A stretch of DNA of 64,000 bases. Source: Agapetus fuscipes. Its lineage: Eukaryota > Arthropoda > Insecta > Trichoptera > Glossosomatidae. The position numbers were made by a program, and so were the translations under genes. Shown in pieces: positions 19,238 through 30,792 of this stretch. Location: contig OX637345.1 of NCBI GenBank assembly GCA_951799405.1, forward strand, positions 9,610,001 to 9,674,000, given 5' to 3'. Each line of letters opens with the position of its first letter. Positions within the stretch are counted from its first letter, which is position 1. The notes beneath the pieces were generated by a model, which made no database searches, was not told the origin of the DNA, and worked only from the letters and a program-made list of their open reading frames with translations.

Positions 19238-21001
19238 ATGGAAAATAGGTAATCTTTCAAAACCGTATTATGCAACGTCATCGTCCTTTGTGTCAATGTT
19301 ATTCTCTTATTAGGTCTCCTTGAATTAATATTTTTTATCTCATTATGTAGGAATTCCCCGAAGAGTGCGTTATCTTGCTCCAGCCAGACGTCAGACAATC
19401 ACAAGAGATGCGTGATTCATGTGGATATCGACTGCTTCTACGCTCAGGTGGAGATGATCAGAAAGCCAGAATTGAGGTCGCGTCCACTTGGCATCCAACA
19501 GAAGAACATCATAGTGACCAGCAACTACGTGGCCAGGGAGTACGGCGTGCAGAAGTGCATGCCGGTTGCTGAGGGGCTCCGACTGTGCCCCGCGCTGCTG
19601 CTGGTGAGGGGGGAGGACCTCACTCCCTACAGGCACATGTCCGCGGAGATCTTCAACGTCCTCAAGACATTCAACTGCCCCGTGGAGAAGCTGGGCATGG
19701 ACGAGAATTACTTAGACGTGACGGAGCTGGTGAACAGCAGAGCAATCCCGGAGGGGGGCGGCAGGGATGAGGATATGGAAGGCTGTGACTGTGGGTGCGC
19801 GGCGAGGCTGAACAGTGCTGCCAACATCGCCAGCGAGATCCAGGATCAGCTGAAGGCGCGGCTGGGGCTCAGCTGCAGCGCAGGCATCGCGCACAACAAG
19901 CTACTGGCCAAGCTGGCGGGGGGCACACACAAGCCTGCGGGGAAGACTGTCCTGCTGCCCGGGGCGGCGCCCGAGTTTATGGAGGCGCTGGGGGCGGTGA
20001 AAGCCATTCCGGGTATTGGCACCAAAACCGCCGAAACCCTCAACTCTATCGGCTTTGACACAGTCAGGCAACTACAAAACGCTGATCTAAATACGCTCAA
20101 GAAGACATTCAGTGACGACATCGCCGTAAAACTAAAAAATTTAAGCCTCGGCATTGATAACAGTGATGTGAAGATGTCGGGGAAGCCCCTCAGCATCGGG
20201 CTGGAGGACAGCTTCCGGCCAGTGAGTGTGGAGAGTGAAGTGAGAGACAAGTTTTCGGTGCTGGTGTCCCGGCTGGTGTGCCTGGCCCGGGAAGATGGGC
20301 GCCTGCCTACAGGCCTACGGGTGACCATCCGGCGCGGCACCCCGCCCCGCCCCCCCACCCGCCACTCCCGCCACTGCAACATCTCCCCCTCCCTCTTCAC
20401 CTCCCGCCACGGCTCCCTAGACCTGGCTGACGGAGCACAGCAAAAGCTCCTCACCATCATTATGCGACTGTTTGTCAAGCTTGTTGACCTCACTAAACCA
20501 TTTCACTTGACGCTGATCGGTCTCGCTTTCACCAAGTTCCAGGAGAGAAAGCTGGGCCGGAGTTCCATAGCCGATTACTTAATGAACGACGTCTCCGTCC
20601 AGTCTGTGATGAGCATCCAAAGCGATGCTGACTCGAGTGTAGCCTCGATGGACTGCTCATCGCTAAGCAGCAGCGCCAGCTCAGATGTTTCCGACACCGA
20701 AAGAGAACCGGTATATAAAAAAGTCCGTCAGAGTTCATTGTTGCATTTGCGTTCTGCTTCTCCATCGCCCAGTAAGCTGCGTGTGGCAGAGATGCACTTG
20801 GGGAACCACTTGGAGGCTGTGGAGAGTGAATGCCCGCCCGGAGTGGACCCCGAAGTGTTCTCCGCTTTGCCTGACGATGTCCAGAGGGAACTGCGGGCCT
20901 CCTGGCTGCTTGCCCCGACTCGTGCGGAAGTCTGCCACCCCAACACAACTAATAAAGACAGAAACACAATCACCAGATACTTCATTCCAAATAAACAATG
21001 A
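19238..21001 (+). CDS. POLI: DNA polymerase iota (Y-family translesion polymerase), 553 aa, 2 exons
   Basis: Exon 1 is 19238-19248 (M-E-N plus two bases, donor AATAG|GTAATC). Exon 2 is 19351-21001 (acceptor ATGTAG|GAATTCC). An upstream ATG at 19227 is in a different frame. The palm carries the metal-binding HVDIDCFYAQVE (D29, D31) and LGMDENYLDVT (D121, E122). IIVTSNYVAREYGVQKCMPV is the Y-family fingers signature, and IPGIGTKTAETLNSIG is the thumb helix-hairpin-helix. The little finger follows, ending near FHLTLIGLAFTKF. The C-terminal tail has one ubiquitin-binding motif (residues ~498-522, DPEVFSALPDDVQRELR) and ends with RNTITRYF (541-548), which resembles a PIP box with R in place of Q. 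The length is shorter than human Pol iota, which has two ubiquitin-binding motifs. The protein bypasses template lesions in the nucleus through PCNA and ubiquitin contacts. The nearly intronless structure contrasts with its neighbours. Confidence 0.93.
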
Positions 21002-21560
21002 CAAGTGTTGTGATCATCGCTGTTGTGTTAGATTCTCCAATGGAGCTGTGACGTCATTAGAACTGGAAGCGACACCATTAGTTGCTTGTCAAAATTTATA
21101 ATTTCTTCATTGTAATTACAAATTTGTCTATGTATTATTTAGGTTGAAAACCGGCCTAATAATATTGTATTCAAAGTTAACAGCAGTCTGAGTCTGCAAT
21201 TTTGTTTTACTATTTAAGTAGAATCTTTTTTTAAATATCCGCTGTTTCTTTAAGTTTTCATGTAAAATATTACATCATTCTTCTGCCAACAATGTACTCA
21301 GTACAGCTTTTAATTTAGAACTTTTTCTCAGCTCACTCACTTGTATGGGACAACGTTCCTTAGCAACCAATTACAAAAAAAATATGCCTTTTACCTAGCA
21401 ACCCGGCCATGTGATATCACAGTTTTGCTATTTGAATTCATGTGCTGAGTCCATTGCAAGGTTCAATTAAATTATTAACATTGTGAAATGGTTGGCCATC
21501 CAATCTCAGGGTATTACTTATCAATTTTGACTAAACTTTCTATTAAAGTCCGATTAAATG
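21002..21560 (+). other. POLI 3' UTR and poly(A) signal candidates
   Basis: Unique AT-rich sequence follows the TGA. ATTAAA hexamers at 21466-21471 and 21542-21547 are candidate poly(A) signals. An AATAAA at 20990-20995 sits inside the last codons and would truncate the protein, so it is unlikely to be used. Confidence 0.4.
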
Positions 21561-22480
21561 ACTCGTTGTAATTTAATTCTAAATTGTGACTCATGAAATT
21601 AAATATTGCGTATTGTTTCACATACTATTGTAAATCTTATCAGAAATCCAAAAATTTGACATTTGCATGAATAATATTTTCTTTTCCCTCATTTGTAACT
21701 TATCCAAATCTCAACACGTCATTTATCAAGTCTACACCTGCAAGTCAATGTATTTTTCTTGATTGTGTATCCTGTCAGGTTCGATTAATGTTAACGACCA
21801 CTTGGGAAAAGCCTCCGTGTCTCGGGCAGCACATAACAGCTCCTTAGCAGTTCTGATCCCGGTCCATTCTCAAAAATTTTAAAGCCAGGAAAGATGCTTT
21901 ACCTTAAAAGTTAAACTTGACAAAAAAAGTACTTATGTGACTTTAAGATGAAAGAAAATTATGTGGGTGATTCTTATACTCGTAAGTGTGTCCTTAAAAC
22001 ATTCAGTGTGAAGTTGCTTAACTAAGTTTGAAGCATGAGGGCCTTTGCCTTTGGGTAACAAATAAGAAATGACGTAATTTGTAACCTGAGGTTATTGAAA
22101 AACAAAAAGACAAAAACAAACAGCATAATTGAACATCCATAAATTTTCTTACTAAAACAATGTAGGTATCATATCTTTTTTTTAAATGAGGGTTGAATGG
22201 GGCCTGTCATCCACCCCAAAGTGATGTCCTATACTTCACCTTATTCAGATCATTCGCAATGTTTTGCTGTGAGCAATGTGGCAAATTTTACATCACTCGG
22301 TTTTTTGATGTGACAATACGGCCTCCCCGCTCTTAGTTGATACAAAGTGTGTTTTATTTTCAAACTTTATCAATCTACAAGTCAGATTTTTGGAAATGTT
22401 AAATTAACTACTTGTCTATAATATTCTCCCGTTTCTATGGTAAGAATTACATCTTATAAAGAATGCAGCATATTTTTATC
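21561..22480. other. Intergenic AT-rich DNA
   Basis: Nothing recognisable beyond low-complexity AT sequence. Confidence 0.4.
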
Positions 22481-22486
22481 ATCTTT

Positions 22487-22648
22487 CCTGTTTCAGGAAA
22501 GGTCGGCAAGAGTTGCAGGGCTTATGTTCCTGTGAGATTGTGTTTTATATTGTAGGTTCACATGCGGCATGTTTAAGCGCAAACTTAATCGTGTCTGCTT
22601 GTGAATAAATCTTAAATGTAATATATCTTTGCAACTTAAATTATTGAT
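22487..22648 (+). repeat. LINE 3'-UTR repeat, 5'-truncated
   Basis: TTTCAGGAAAGGTCGGCAAG through TATCTTTGCAACTTAAATTA. Confidence 0.8.
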
Positions 22649-22974
22649 AAGATTGTAAAGGAGCGGCATTCAAAATGAATAGAGAAGTATGTAAAATAAA
22701 TCTCTCACTTATACTAGTTACTTGTATACAAACTAAATGTGTCTTATTATGGGGTCAATTTTGCGTTAATGTTTTCTCATTAGGAACCTATCATATATTT
22801 TATTATGGCATTTCTGTCTGTAGATATAATAACTACTAAGTACATACCTACTTCATACGAGAAGATTTTTATTAAGACTGTTTTAAAAATGGTATTTGCG
22901 AGCTCCAGAACAAGTTGTTGCTGTGCAACTTTGTTGTGTTTATGCTCCAAGAAAAGGAAGACTTCAACTGAAAT

Positions 22975-23168
22975 TTCACACTAACGTGATACATTTCACC
23001 ACAAATACTTTTGTGAATGGACTTTGATAAAGTCAGATGAATTTTCTAACGAAGTGAAGAGCCATTTGAAAATCAAATGATTATTTAAGATTTGTGCGCT
23101 TTGCGGGAATAAAAACCACTGCCTTCCTATTACAAGCTTGATGTGACTACCCACTGTCCACTAGAGAG
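22975..23168 (-). repeat. SINE family B, decayed
   Basis: The order of body motifs is retained (GGACTTTGATAAAGTCAGAT, GAAGAGCCATTTGAAAAT) but the tRNA boxes are lost. Confidence 0.55.
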
Positions 23169-23739
23169 TGCTTGCATGATTTAATAGATGCAGATCTTTA
23201 TTTTAAATACATTAATAAGCCGTCGCAAGGCAATTACTTGTCTCCAGAATTTTTGGTTGACATTGTATGTGAGCTCACAAATATCCCTATTTCACTGCAG
23301 CCAAATAGACTTGGAAATTATTACCAAATTATTGAGACTCGAGTGTTGCTAGTCTCTCTTGCCTTCCCATATTTTGTCTCATCATTATATTCTTTTCACT
23401 TTTTTATTATTTTTGGATTATTTTCTCAATTGTATAGATTTAGTTTTACTATAAGGTGGCAGTCCATTATTATATGTTATTCATTTACTAAGTATAATAG
23501 GGAAATCCAATAATACTGGTGGCATTTAGGTTTCCGTTAATTTTGATGTAAAATTCAAATTCAGAGGAGCATGCAATGCAGGCGACTAAGCTAACAGATA
23601 TTGTGCAACAAGGCTCCTAATGAATGTTCTTGAAAACAGAACTACTGACGCTATCTTATAAAGCATCACGGTTGATACTTCACTGTGAAGTTATGTGTTT
23701 TTTTTTTTTTTGTAGTTTGATAAAAAAGCACAATTAAAA

Positions 23740-24060
23740 ACGCATCTAAGCTACACATATAGTGTAACTTCTTACCGCGCTATCCCCGAAGGGGTCGCAT
23801 GTGGCGAGTTGAACCTATTTATTTTTACAGGTAAGGGGGCCGGCCTTACGCCAACCACTTCAGTTGAAGTGGGGGTTTCCCAGCTCCCGAGAGAACTGGT
23901 ACTCATTTCTTGTGAAGGCTGAGTAAACCTTGCCGGTATTTTATTTTGAGGTTTGAAATAAACACCGAAACGGGAAATCATTTCTGACACCCTCGGTAGG
24001 ATTCGAACCCGAGCTCACGTCGTGGAATGCAAGCACTCTACCAACTGAGCTATCGACCGG
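23740..24060 (-). repeat. tRNA-derived SINE, family A, near full length
   Basis: The minus strand has the A box TAGCTCAGTTGG, B box GGTTCGAATCC, then the body GATTTCCCGTTTCGGTGTTT, TTCAACTCGCCACATGCGAC and the tail ATATGTGTAGCTTAG. It is flanked by intergenic sequence. Confidence 0.88.
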
Positions 24061-24572
24061 ACCGGACGAATTGACATCCTGAAAGTTAAAAAAGAGATGT
24101 CAAGGAGGTCATGTTAAATATAAAGAGTGGCAAAATGATGCTTATTAATTTTAACACTGCTCTTGCTCAAAAGTCTCCTATGTTCATTTAAATCCTTGGA
24201 CAGCTGTACTATAACGTGACCTTCAAAAACACCTCGCAAATACTTTCGCTGTCTTACGTCAAAATTAATTGAATGTTGATACCAGTATAATAGTTTTTCA
24301 CAATTAATATAAATAGTAACATAGATTTAATTACAATAAGTAGATAATATCAAAACAAAAGTGTTGTTGGAGTAAAATCATTTTATCTGTATTTCAACTG
24401 AATGCACTGGAAGCTAGCAAGATCGTCAAAAAATTATTCAATTCAGTCACCTCAATGGCGCTTGAGTTACAAGTGCGGTTCTAAATAAGCCTTATACTTG
24501 GCCGTGTCTAAGGACAACTGCCCATTCTTTTTAAGGCAAATCTTGTCTTACAGATGGCACTCCTACCCTTTA

Positions 24573-24711
24573 GGCTGGTTTTAGTGTCGCGCTGACCATT
24601 CAAAATATGTGAACTTGTAGGAAGCGTTTTAGAATGGCGCGTAGCTGTCAGCGCACAACGCTTCCTACAAGTTCATATATTTTGGCTGTCAGCGCGACAC
24701 TAAAACCAGCC
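24573..24711. mobile_element. Harbinger-like MITE, TTA target duplication
   Basis: GGCTGGTTTTAGTGTCGCGC is inverted at the right end, giving near-complete self-complementarity over 139 bp. TTA occurs at 24570-24572 and 24712-24714. TIRs starting GG and a TWA target fit PIF/Harbinger MITEs. Confidence 0.8.
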
Positions 24712-25066
24712 TTACGAACAAGTGGCATGCGCAAATGAGCAGAATTGCACTCAGTGCGGTTAGTATCCTAGTTTGAATTCATTGAGTTATAATATAGTGG
24801 AATCAAAACTATTTTGACGGAAGTTGACACTATCTGTTTCAATCTACCTCAACAGAAATCTTCGCTAGTTTGAAAGAGAACAATTACACTCCGATTGTCG
24901 CAACATTGTTGGAAGCAAAATCATACGCACACATTGCAAATATTGTGGTCGGTGAATTTGTCAATTTTGAAAGAAAAATGGCATTATAAAAAAATAACGG
25001 CATGTTTAATTATTGGAACACGAGATGGAGGAAGCAAGAAAACATAGGATTTCACATGATTATTAA

Positions 25067-25627
25067 GGGCCGGTCTTATAAACATCCGTTAGTTCAATGT
25101 CGTACCAAATTTACCGAAATATAATACAAACGTCACAATTTTCGTCTTATAAGAATCCGTTTGTTTTATTTCCGTAAAAGTTACCGACAGATCTAACCGA
25201 CGGCCGACCCATCGATTAATGGCAGATACCGGCCGGTTAGTTAAGGTTTGAGGTTAGGTCAGCTGTCAAAGAATTGTTTCTTTGCGGTGAGTTTAGCGTG
25301 TCATTGGACTACTACGCTCTATCCTGTTGAAGATAATTTCTTCCGAAAGTGATAGATAATGCATTAAAATTGCGCTGTCTGAGTCGTTTTCGTATTTGTC
25401 AAAAGCAACTTTAGGTTATGTTTCGTCTTTGACAGCAAACAGATGACGTATGTTCATGAATGCACGCAAAAAATCATTGAAAATACGAGTGCATTATTGA
25501 GAACTAACGGACGGTTAAAATAGCTTTATAGGACGACCATCGGTAAAATCAGTCGGTAAACGTCCATCCGTTAGTAACTTGCCGAGATACTTACGGATAT
25601 TTGGTCTCTCGTTTATAAGACCGGCCC
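25067..25627. mobile_element. Harbinger-like non-autonomous element, TAA target duplication
   Basis: GGGCCGGTCTTATAAAC at the left is inverted as GTTTATAAGACCGGCCC at the right. TAA flanks both ends (25064-25066 and 25628-25630). The interior has scattered CCGTTAGT/ACTAACGG and GGTAAA motifs. No transposase frame. Confidence 0.8.
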
Positions 25628-25630
25628 TAA

Positions 25631-26815
25631 GTGTTCTGTGGTGCTTGACAGGTCCAGTCGACAAGAAAGCCCCATAGCATGTGTCAATGTTGTAAGCTAG
25701 GTTTGTTTCCACCAATATTGTAACTCAATATTTGAAGGTATTTACTTCTGCTATTTGCCATTGTCAAAATAGAGTGTTTATCGGTTAATCAATATAGGAA
25801 ATCTATTAGTGCTTTTTATCTTCATTCTGTCTGGTATCGAATCGGAAGCCGTGAAGTGTATGGGCATCTATGTCAGCTTTCACATGATCTTGTGTGGCTT
25901 ATCTGGTGATCCTATACATTTTGCGACCGAGTAGACATCAGATTATTTGAAAAGACATTTATTGTGTGTAAAAGAAGTCAATAGATATTCTTTAGTATTA
26001 CTGGAGACATTTTATATGAAAAGCAAAAAAAATACTGAATGGGATGCACAGACCAAATATGTTATTGTGATTTTACTCTTTCAATAAACAATGTTTAATC
26101 TCATACTTTGGCACTATATGATAATCCAAATTGCCTTACACAAAAGGTCAACCCTTTTGTAAACAAATGGTTCACAAAAACTTATATTTTGGTCTCCAAA
26201 GAATTATATGAATGTAGATTTATAAACTTTTTGTATGAATTTTACCCAAAAAATTGTATAAATGTAGTATTTAAAAATTGTCCTATCGGCAGTGCATTTT
26301 TTTTTTACCAACTGATCTTTTCTAAATCTTTTGCATACATTTATTTTCACTCTAATGTAAATATATTTCTTCTTTTATGCCAGGTCTGTGAGTGTGCTCA
26401 AGGAAATCTATAATATGAGAAAACCTGAGAAAGCAAAAAAACAGACCCTTCAGTTGTTCAAGAAATATATTCTCTACTCTGGATAGCACAAAACAGCATA
26501 AGATGTCTGGAGAAACTGTCTGCTTTCCAATTGGAATTCCCATCAGTAGAATGACATCACAGGTTTAGAAGACTAGGGTCCTTAGAAAACAGAAACAAAA
26601 TTTGGGTTGCCGTTTTGATAGGCAATCCTGCGTGGCGGCACGACAATGGATTAAACTCAAATTCCGTGTACAAAAAGTTGTTACTTCTCATTGCTGCATT
26701 GCTAGATCATCAAACATCCTTTCCGAGTCCATTTTTCTCCAGTCTCTTTTTTTCAGACTTCATCAGAATTTTGAAGGTGCATGCTTTTTTATTTTTTTAG
26801 TTTAAATAATTCTGT
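25631..26815. other. Intergenic DNA without recognisable genes
   Basis: AT-rich. One open stretch at 26108-26413 (101 codons) has no recognised domain and biased, Phe-rich composition, so I do not call it a gene. Confidence 0.4.
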
Positions 26816-26818
26816 ACT

Positions 26819-26987
26819 GGGCTGGAAGTCTTATCACCTTGGTAATTCTTACCTACTGAATATCGGTAATATTTGTATGAAGACTAATCAGCTGTTCACT
26901 TGCGGCCATCTTGGATTAACAGGTATTCGTACAAGTATTACTGATATTCGGTATGTAGGATTTACCGTGGTGATGAGACTTCCAGCC
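26819..26987. mobile_element. Palindromic MITE (GGGCTGGAAGTC family)
   Basis: GGGCTGGAAGTCTTATCACC opens and GTGATGAGACTTCCAGCCC closes the element. Internal AATATCGGTAATATTTGTA and its complement extend the hairpin to almost the whole length. Confidence 0.8.
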
Positions 26988-27271
26988 CTGGATAGTTGTG
27001 TGGTGCTGTGAAAAAAGTATTCAATATATTTTTAAATACAATAGTTTTTTTTACTTCCACTCTGCAAGGCTATTTCTTGATATACTTGTGCATTGAGTCA
27101 AATAAATCCAAAGACGGCAATCTAGAGTTTTGTTTTTAAAAAATGAGGTAGGTGAATAGAAATGTTAGGAATATAGTTTCCTGTGTCTATATATTTATCT
27201 CATTTTTGAAAAAAATCCCAGGACTCAAAAGACACCCGTTTTATCTTTCTCCAAATATTTTATGTAACACA

Positions 27272-27296
27272 TTTTCGTCTTATAAGGCATCATCAG
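27272..27296 (-). ncRNA. Hammerhead-like core, weak
   Basis: The minus strand reads CTGATGA, a short stem TGCCTTATAAGAC (CTT/AAG pairing) and GAAAA. The core bases fit the hammerhead consensus but stem II is only 3-4 bp. Confidence 0.2.
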
Positions 27297-27374
27297 GATT
27301 ATTAATCCATTTCATGACTGGAGTCGGCACATTAAAAATATCCTCTACTTGGATGAAGTCACAGGCTTTCACCC

Positions 27375-27580
27375 ACAGTAACCCGGGCCAACATGCTGAC
27401 CTGGGGATTTCTGGGACGGGAGGACTCTACACTATGTGAGTGTGGAGCTCAGCAAACAATGGAGCACCTGCGGTGTTGTCCTTCCTGTCCGACAAGCTGC
27501 TCCATGGATGATCTCTTTGCGGGAAACCAAAGAGCTGTAGACATTGCTCGTTACTGGGCCAATACGGTGTGAAGCTGACA
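27375..27580 (+). mobile_element. LINE C-terminal relic (CECGAQQ family)
   Basis: It reads RANMLTWGFLGREDSTLCEC, then GAQQTMEHLRCCPSCPTSCS and RAVDIARYWANTV-stop, followed by a GAA-rich tail. The CxCG...T.EH...CP motif is the zinc-knuckle-like tail of several LINE clades. A relative is at 33740-34195. Confidence 0.75.
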
Positions 27581-27599
27581 CGAAGAAGAAGAAGACGAC

Positions 27600-28300
27600 C
27601 CACAGTAATTACAAAATTGTATTATATTGTATGTAATTGTACCCAAAGAGCAGGGAAAGTATCTATTTAACAGCATTGTGAAATATACACACCGTGACAT
27701 CCGATGACAGATATAATACAGGACGTAGCGCTTTAGTGTCTTCAATCTACCCACGTAATATTTATTATATTGATGAAAGACTGTCCTGTCTCTAGTGTGT
27801 TATTTTATTTGGATGCCAGCGTAGTGGCGGTCAGATCAAAACTAAGGTCAACCAATCCAGCAACCCAGCCGAGTGGTGTCACATTTTTTTCCCCCAACTT
27901 AAATGTGATGACTCCCTGGTATCTTTTTGCCTTCCTAAAATGAAATTGAATTGATGAAATTCTTATATTTCTTATATTGTATATTATTAAAGAAAATATA
28001 GCATTTTGAGTTGTGACAGAGTTGTAGAACCATAAGTTAAAAAGTTGTACAGAACCAAAGGTGGCATAAAAAAAAAGTTAAAATAAAACCTGGAAATGCA
28101 GATAAAAAATTCTAGGTATATCTCTCTATTTTTAAATGAACCCTAGATTGCCGACTTTGGTTCTATATGGCTGGTTTGTTTTCTGAAATGTTGGATATGT
28201 TCATTGAATTATATAAAATAATCTCTTCTACCTGAATTTGTGGTATTTTAAAGAAAATAAATTGTATTTTGAAATTGCTATTTTTGTAATAAAATGAAAG
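27600..28300. other. Intergenic AT-rich DNA
   Basis: No recognised feature. Confidence 0.35.
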
Positions 28301-28309
28301 AAAAAAGTA

Positions 28310-28775
28310 AAACATTGTATCCTTTATTATATTACCCTTCATCGTCGTCTTTCGTCGTCACTCGCTTTGAGTTTCGATTTTCAAAACTAATGCCACCACA
28401 GCAGATGAAATACATTTGCAAACATAGAAAAGAAAATTTTGTATATATGCTGCAAAACAGGACCATTCATGTATGTGTTTGAGAAACACACTCCAATACA
28501 CTATAACTTCTTTCAATATTTACAAAAAAAAATTTTTTTTCGTAAAACAGTAGTTTTTAGTAGAAGTAATTATAATTTCTGAAAAAAGTATTTTGTAAAA
28601 AGCCGCCACATTTTTTTAAACCTGTTTTTGTTTTGTATTGAAATGTAAGAAAATGTATGCAAAATGGAAAAAAACTAAATAGACATCTAGCGGCAAAATT
28701 CGAAAGTTTTTTTTTTTTAGGATTTTTTTATTTTATTTGATACAAATCAAAAAAACAACAAACAAAAAAATTAAA
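28310..28775. repeat. Dispersed repeat X, copy 1
   Basis: Blocks TTATATTACCCTTCATCGTC, GAGTTTCGATTTTCAAAA, CACAGCAGATGAAA, GTATATATGCTGCAA and GACATCTAGCGGCAAAA recur in the same order at 58255-58575. In both places an antisense LINE 3' UTR follows directly. Confidence 0.75.
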
Positions 28776-28779
28776 ATGG

Positions 28780-29215
28780 ATTTAAATCTATAATCTTAGT
28801 TGCAAAGATATATTACAACATTCTCACAAGCAGACACGTATAAGTTCACACTTACACATGTCCCATATGAACCAAAAAACCCAATCTAAGATATTATGTT
28901 GAGTTTACAGATACTATAATATAATCTATAATATATAATCTAAGTTGCAAGGATATATTCATTTACAGCTCTCAGATGCATATCCATAAACAAACACGTG
29001 TAGTTCGCGCTTACAAATGCTGAATGTGTAGGTACTTACAAATAAAATCCAAACCTCAAATGAACATAAGCCCTACAACTTTTGCCGACCTTCCCTGACA
29101 CAGAGGTCTATAATCTAAGTTGCAAGGATGTATATAGATTCAATGCTCATATACGATGCATGCCCACAAACAAACTTTTGCCTGTAACTTTTGCGAACCT
29201 TCCCTGGAACAGGGG
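28780..29215 (-). repeat. Three truncated LINE 3'-UTR repeats in a row
   Basis: Separate antisense starts (ATCTTAGTTGCAAAGATATA at 28793, ATCTAAGTTGCAAGGATATA at ~28938 and CTAAGTTGCAAGGATGTATA at ~29114) each begin a shortened copy. The spacing resembles early tandem amplification. Confidence 0.75.
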
Positions 29216-29545
29216 TCTAATCTAATTTAATCTAAGCTGCAAAGATATATGTCATTTAAGATATATTAAATGCATTCCCACAAGCAGACATGTATAATTT
29301 CGCGCTTACACATGCCGCATGTGGACCTACAATATAAAAACCCAATCTCAAATGAACATAAGCCCTGCAACTCTTGCCGTCGTTCCCTGAAACAGGGATG
29401 ACATTGGCAAAGTGAACTATTTTTACAGCATGGGTGGTCAGCCGCATACTAACCTATAAGTCCAGGAACATACACGACAAATTACATTTTTTAAATCAAC
29501 AAATAATAATATGTCTGGACATCAAAACTAAAAACAAAACCAATT
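29215..29545 (-). repeat. LINE 3'-UTR repeat, full UTR
   Basis: It ends with TCTAATTTAATCTAAGCTGC and extends upstream to the UTR start near TACACGACAAATTACATTTT. Confidence 0.85.
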
Positions 29546-29639
29546 CCTATTCAATTTTAATGTTAAGTCTTCTTTTACTTTATTTTAATTTGGATCTGTT
29601 ATGTGTATAAGTAATTAAGAATTTTTGTAAATCATTTAT

Positions 29640-29905
29640 ATTTTTTTGTGCTCCTTAACTGTTGGTGTGAGGCTGACCCCCGTGCTGTAAAAATCGTTTC
29701 ACTTTTGCCAATGCCACCCCGGTTCAGGGAACGGCGGCAGGAGTTGCAAGATTTATGTTCACGTGAGGTTTTGTTTATTTTTATGCACACATGCAAAATG
29801 TGTAGGCGCGAACCTACATGTGCCTGTCTGTGGGCATGCATTTAATATGAGTCTTACATGTTAACATATCTTTGCAGCTTAGATTATAGATTATAGATAG
29901 ATAGC
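29640..29905 (+). repeat. LINE 3'-UTR repeat, divergent subfamily
   Basis: Subfamily-specific variants: CGGTTCAGGGAACGGCGGCA, AGTTGCAAGATTTATG and GCGCGAACCTACATGTG. The same variants occur antisense at 37330-37600. Confidence 0.8.
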
Positions 29906-30085
29906 CGCCAAAATTACAGATCAACCGTCATTTCTTTCTGTCCTTAAATACTTCTTAAATTTCCTCCAGAGTAATAACCTTCTTCATACAGGCTCTTCTT
30001 TTGTTGGGTGACATTGGCAAAGTGCAACATTTTTTAACAGTTTGGGTGGTCAGCCTCATACCAACATATAAGTCAAGGACTATAA
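29885..30085 (-). mobile_element. LINE (dominant family) fragment with internal deletion
   Basis: The minus-strand NKRRACMKKVITLEEI is fused to the 3'-UTR portion GGTGACATTGGCAAAGTGCA out of normal order, so this is a rearranged copy. Confidence 0.65.
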
Positions 30086-30187
30086 TGGAGCAAATTAAAA
30101 CCGGTTTCTTTTTTTTATTTGCTTTTAGTTTTCTTTCTTTTGTTAAAAGACTTAAAAAAAAAATTGGGTACAAAAACTGTATTTTTT

Positions 30188-30296
30188 TTACATGTTTTCT
30201 AATGATTGATTCCCTAGATGCAAAACTATGTGCAATATACACATTGCCTAATGTTAAGGGGTTGGGCTGCGTAGCAGCCAGGGGCGGAGCCCCTAG
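30188..30296 (+). mobile_element. Helitron-like 3' end, copy 1
   Basis: GGCTGCGTAGCAGCC and GGGGCGGAGCCCC form two adjacent hairpins ending in CTAG (30293-30296), followed by T. The same ~110-bp terminus occurs at 60765-60874. A hairpin near CTRR next to T fits Helitron termini. No Rep/helicase is present. Confidence 0.45.
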
Positions 30297-30329
30297 TTTT
30301 TTTATATTCTTACATGAATCTTCCTACTA

Positions 30330-30450
30330 GTCACAATCTATCAGACTCACTTGGAAAATGGGCACTTACCAGCAATGACCAAGCATATAAAGGGCTCTTG
30401 AAGGGTGATCCACACAAAAACAACACTCAGCCAATGAATTAGCCTGAAGT
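30330..30450 (+). repeat. SINE family B, 3' part
   Basis: The tail landmarks CAATGACCAAGCATATAAAG and GGGCTCTTGAAGGGTGATCC are present. The tRNA head is missing. Confidence 0.6.
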
Positions 30451-30792
30451 TAATTTATTTACGAGTAGGTATTAAATGTTGAAAACACCCCATTATGAAA
30501 CTATATGCAATTAAGTCTTAAACTTTTACTTTCATGGTCGGTATTCAATGATATAGTTTTTCTCCAATCATAACGAAGGTACATGACAGAAATAAGAAGA
30601 GCCCCAGCAGCTGGCCAGTTGCCAAAAGCAAACGGAGGCTAAAGGTGCCCCGTCGCTTCGAGCCTTGAAAATGTTCCCCACTTGAGGGAATGAAACGTCA
30701 GCAGACAAAATTACTGCAAGTAGAACATGGTCTAACCCACAGAGTATATAGGTACTGTCTAACCCGAGAAAAACTATATCATTATATTATGC

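Noticed and set aside
26108..26413. 101-codon frame (MALYDNPNCLTQ...)
   Set aside because: Composition follows AT-rich non-coding DNA; no motif or splice context.
26750..26775. CTGATGA...GAAA on the minus strand as a hammerhead
   Set aside because: Only five bases lie between CTGATGA and GAAA, so stem II cannot form.
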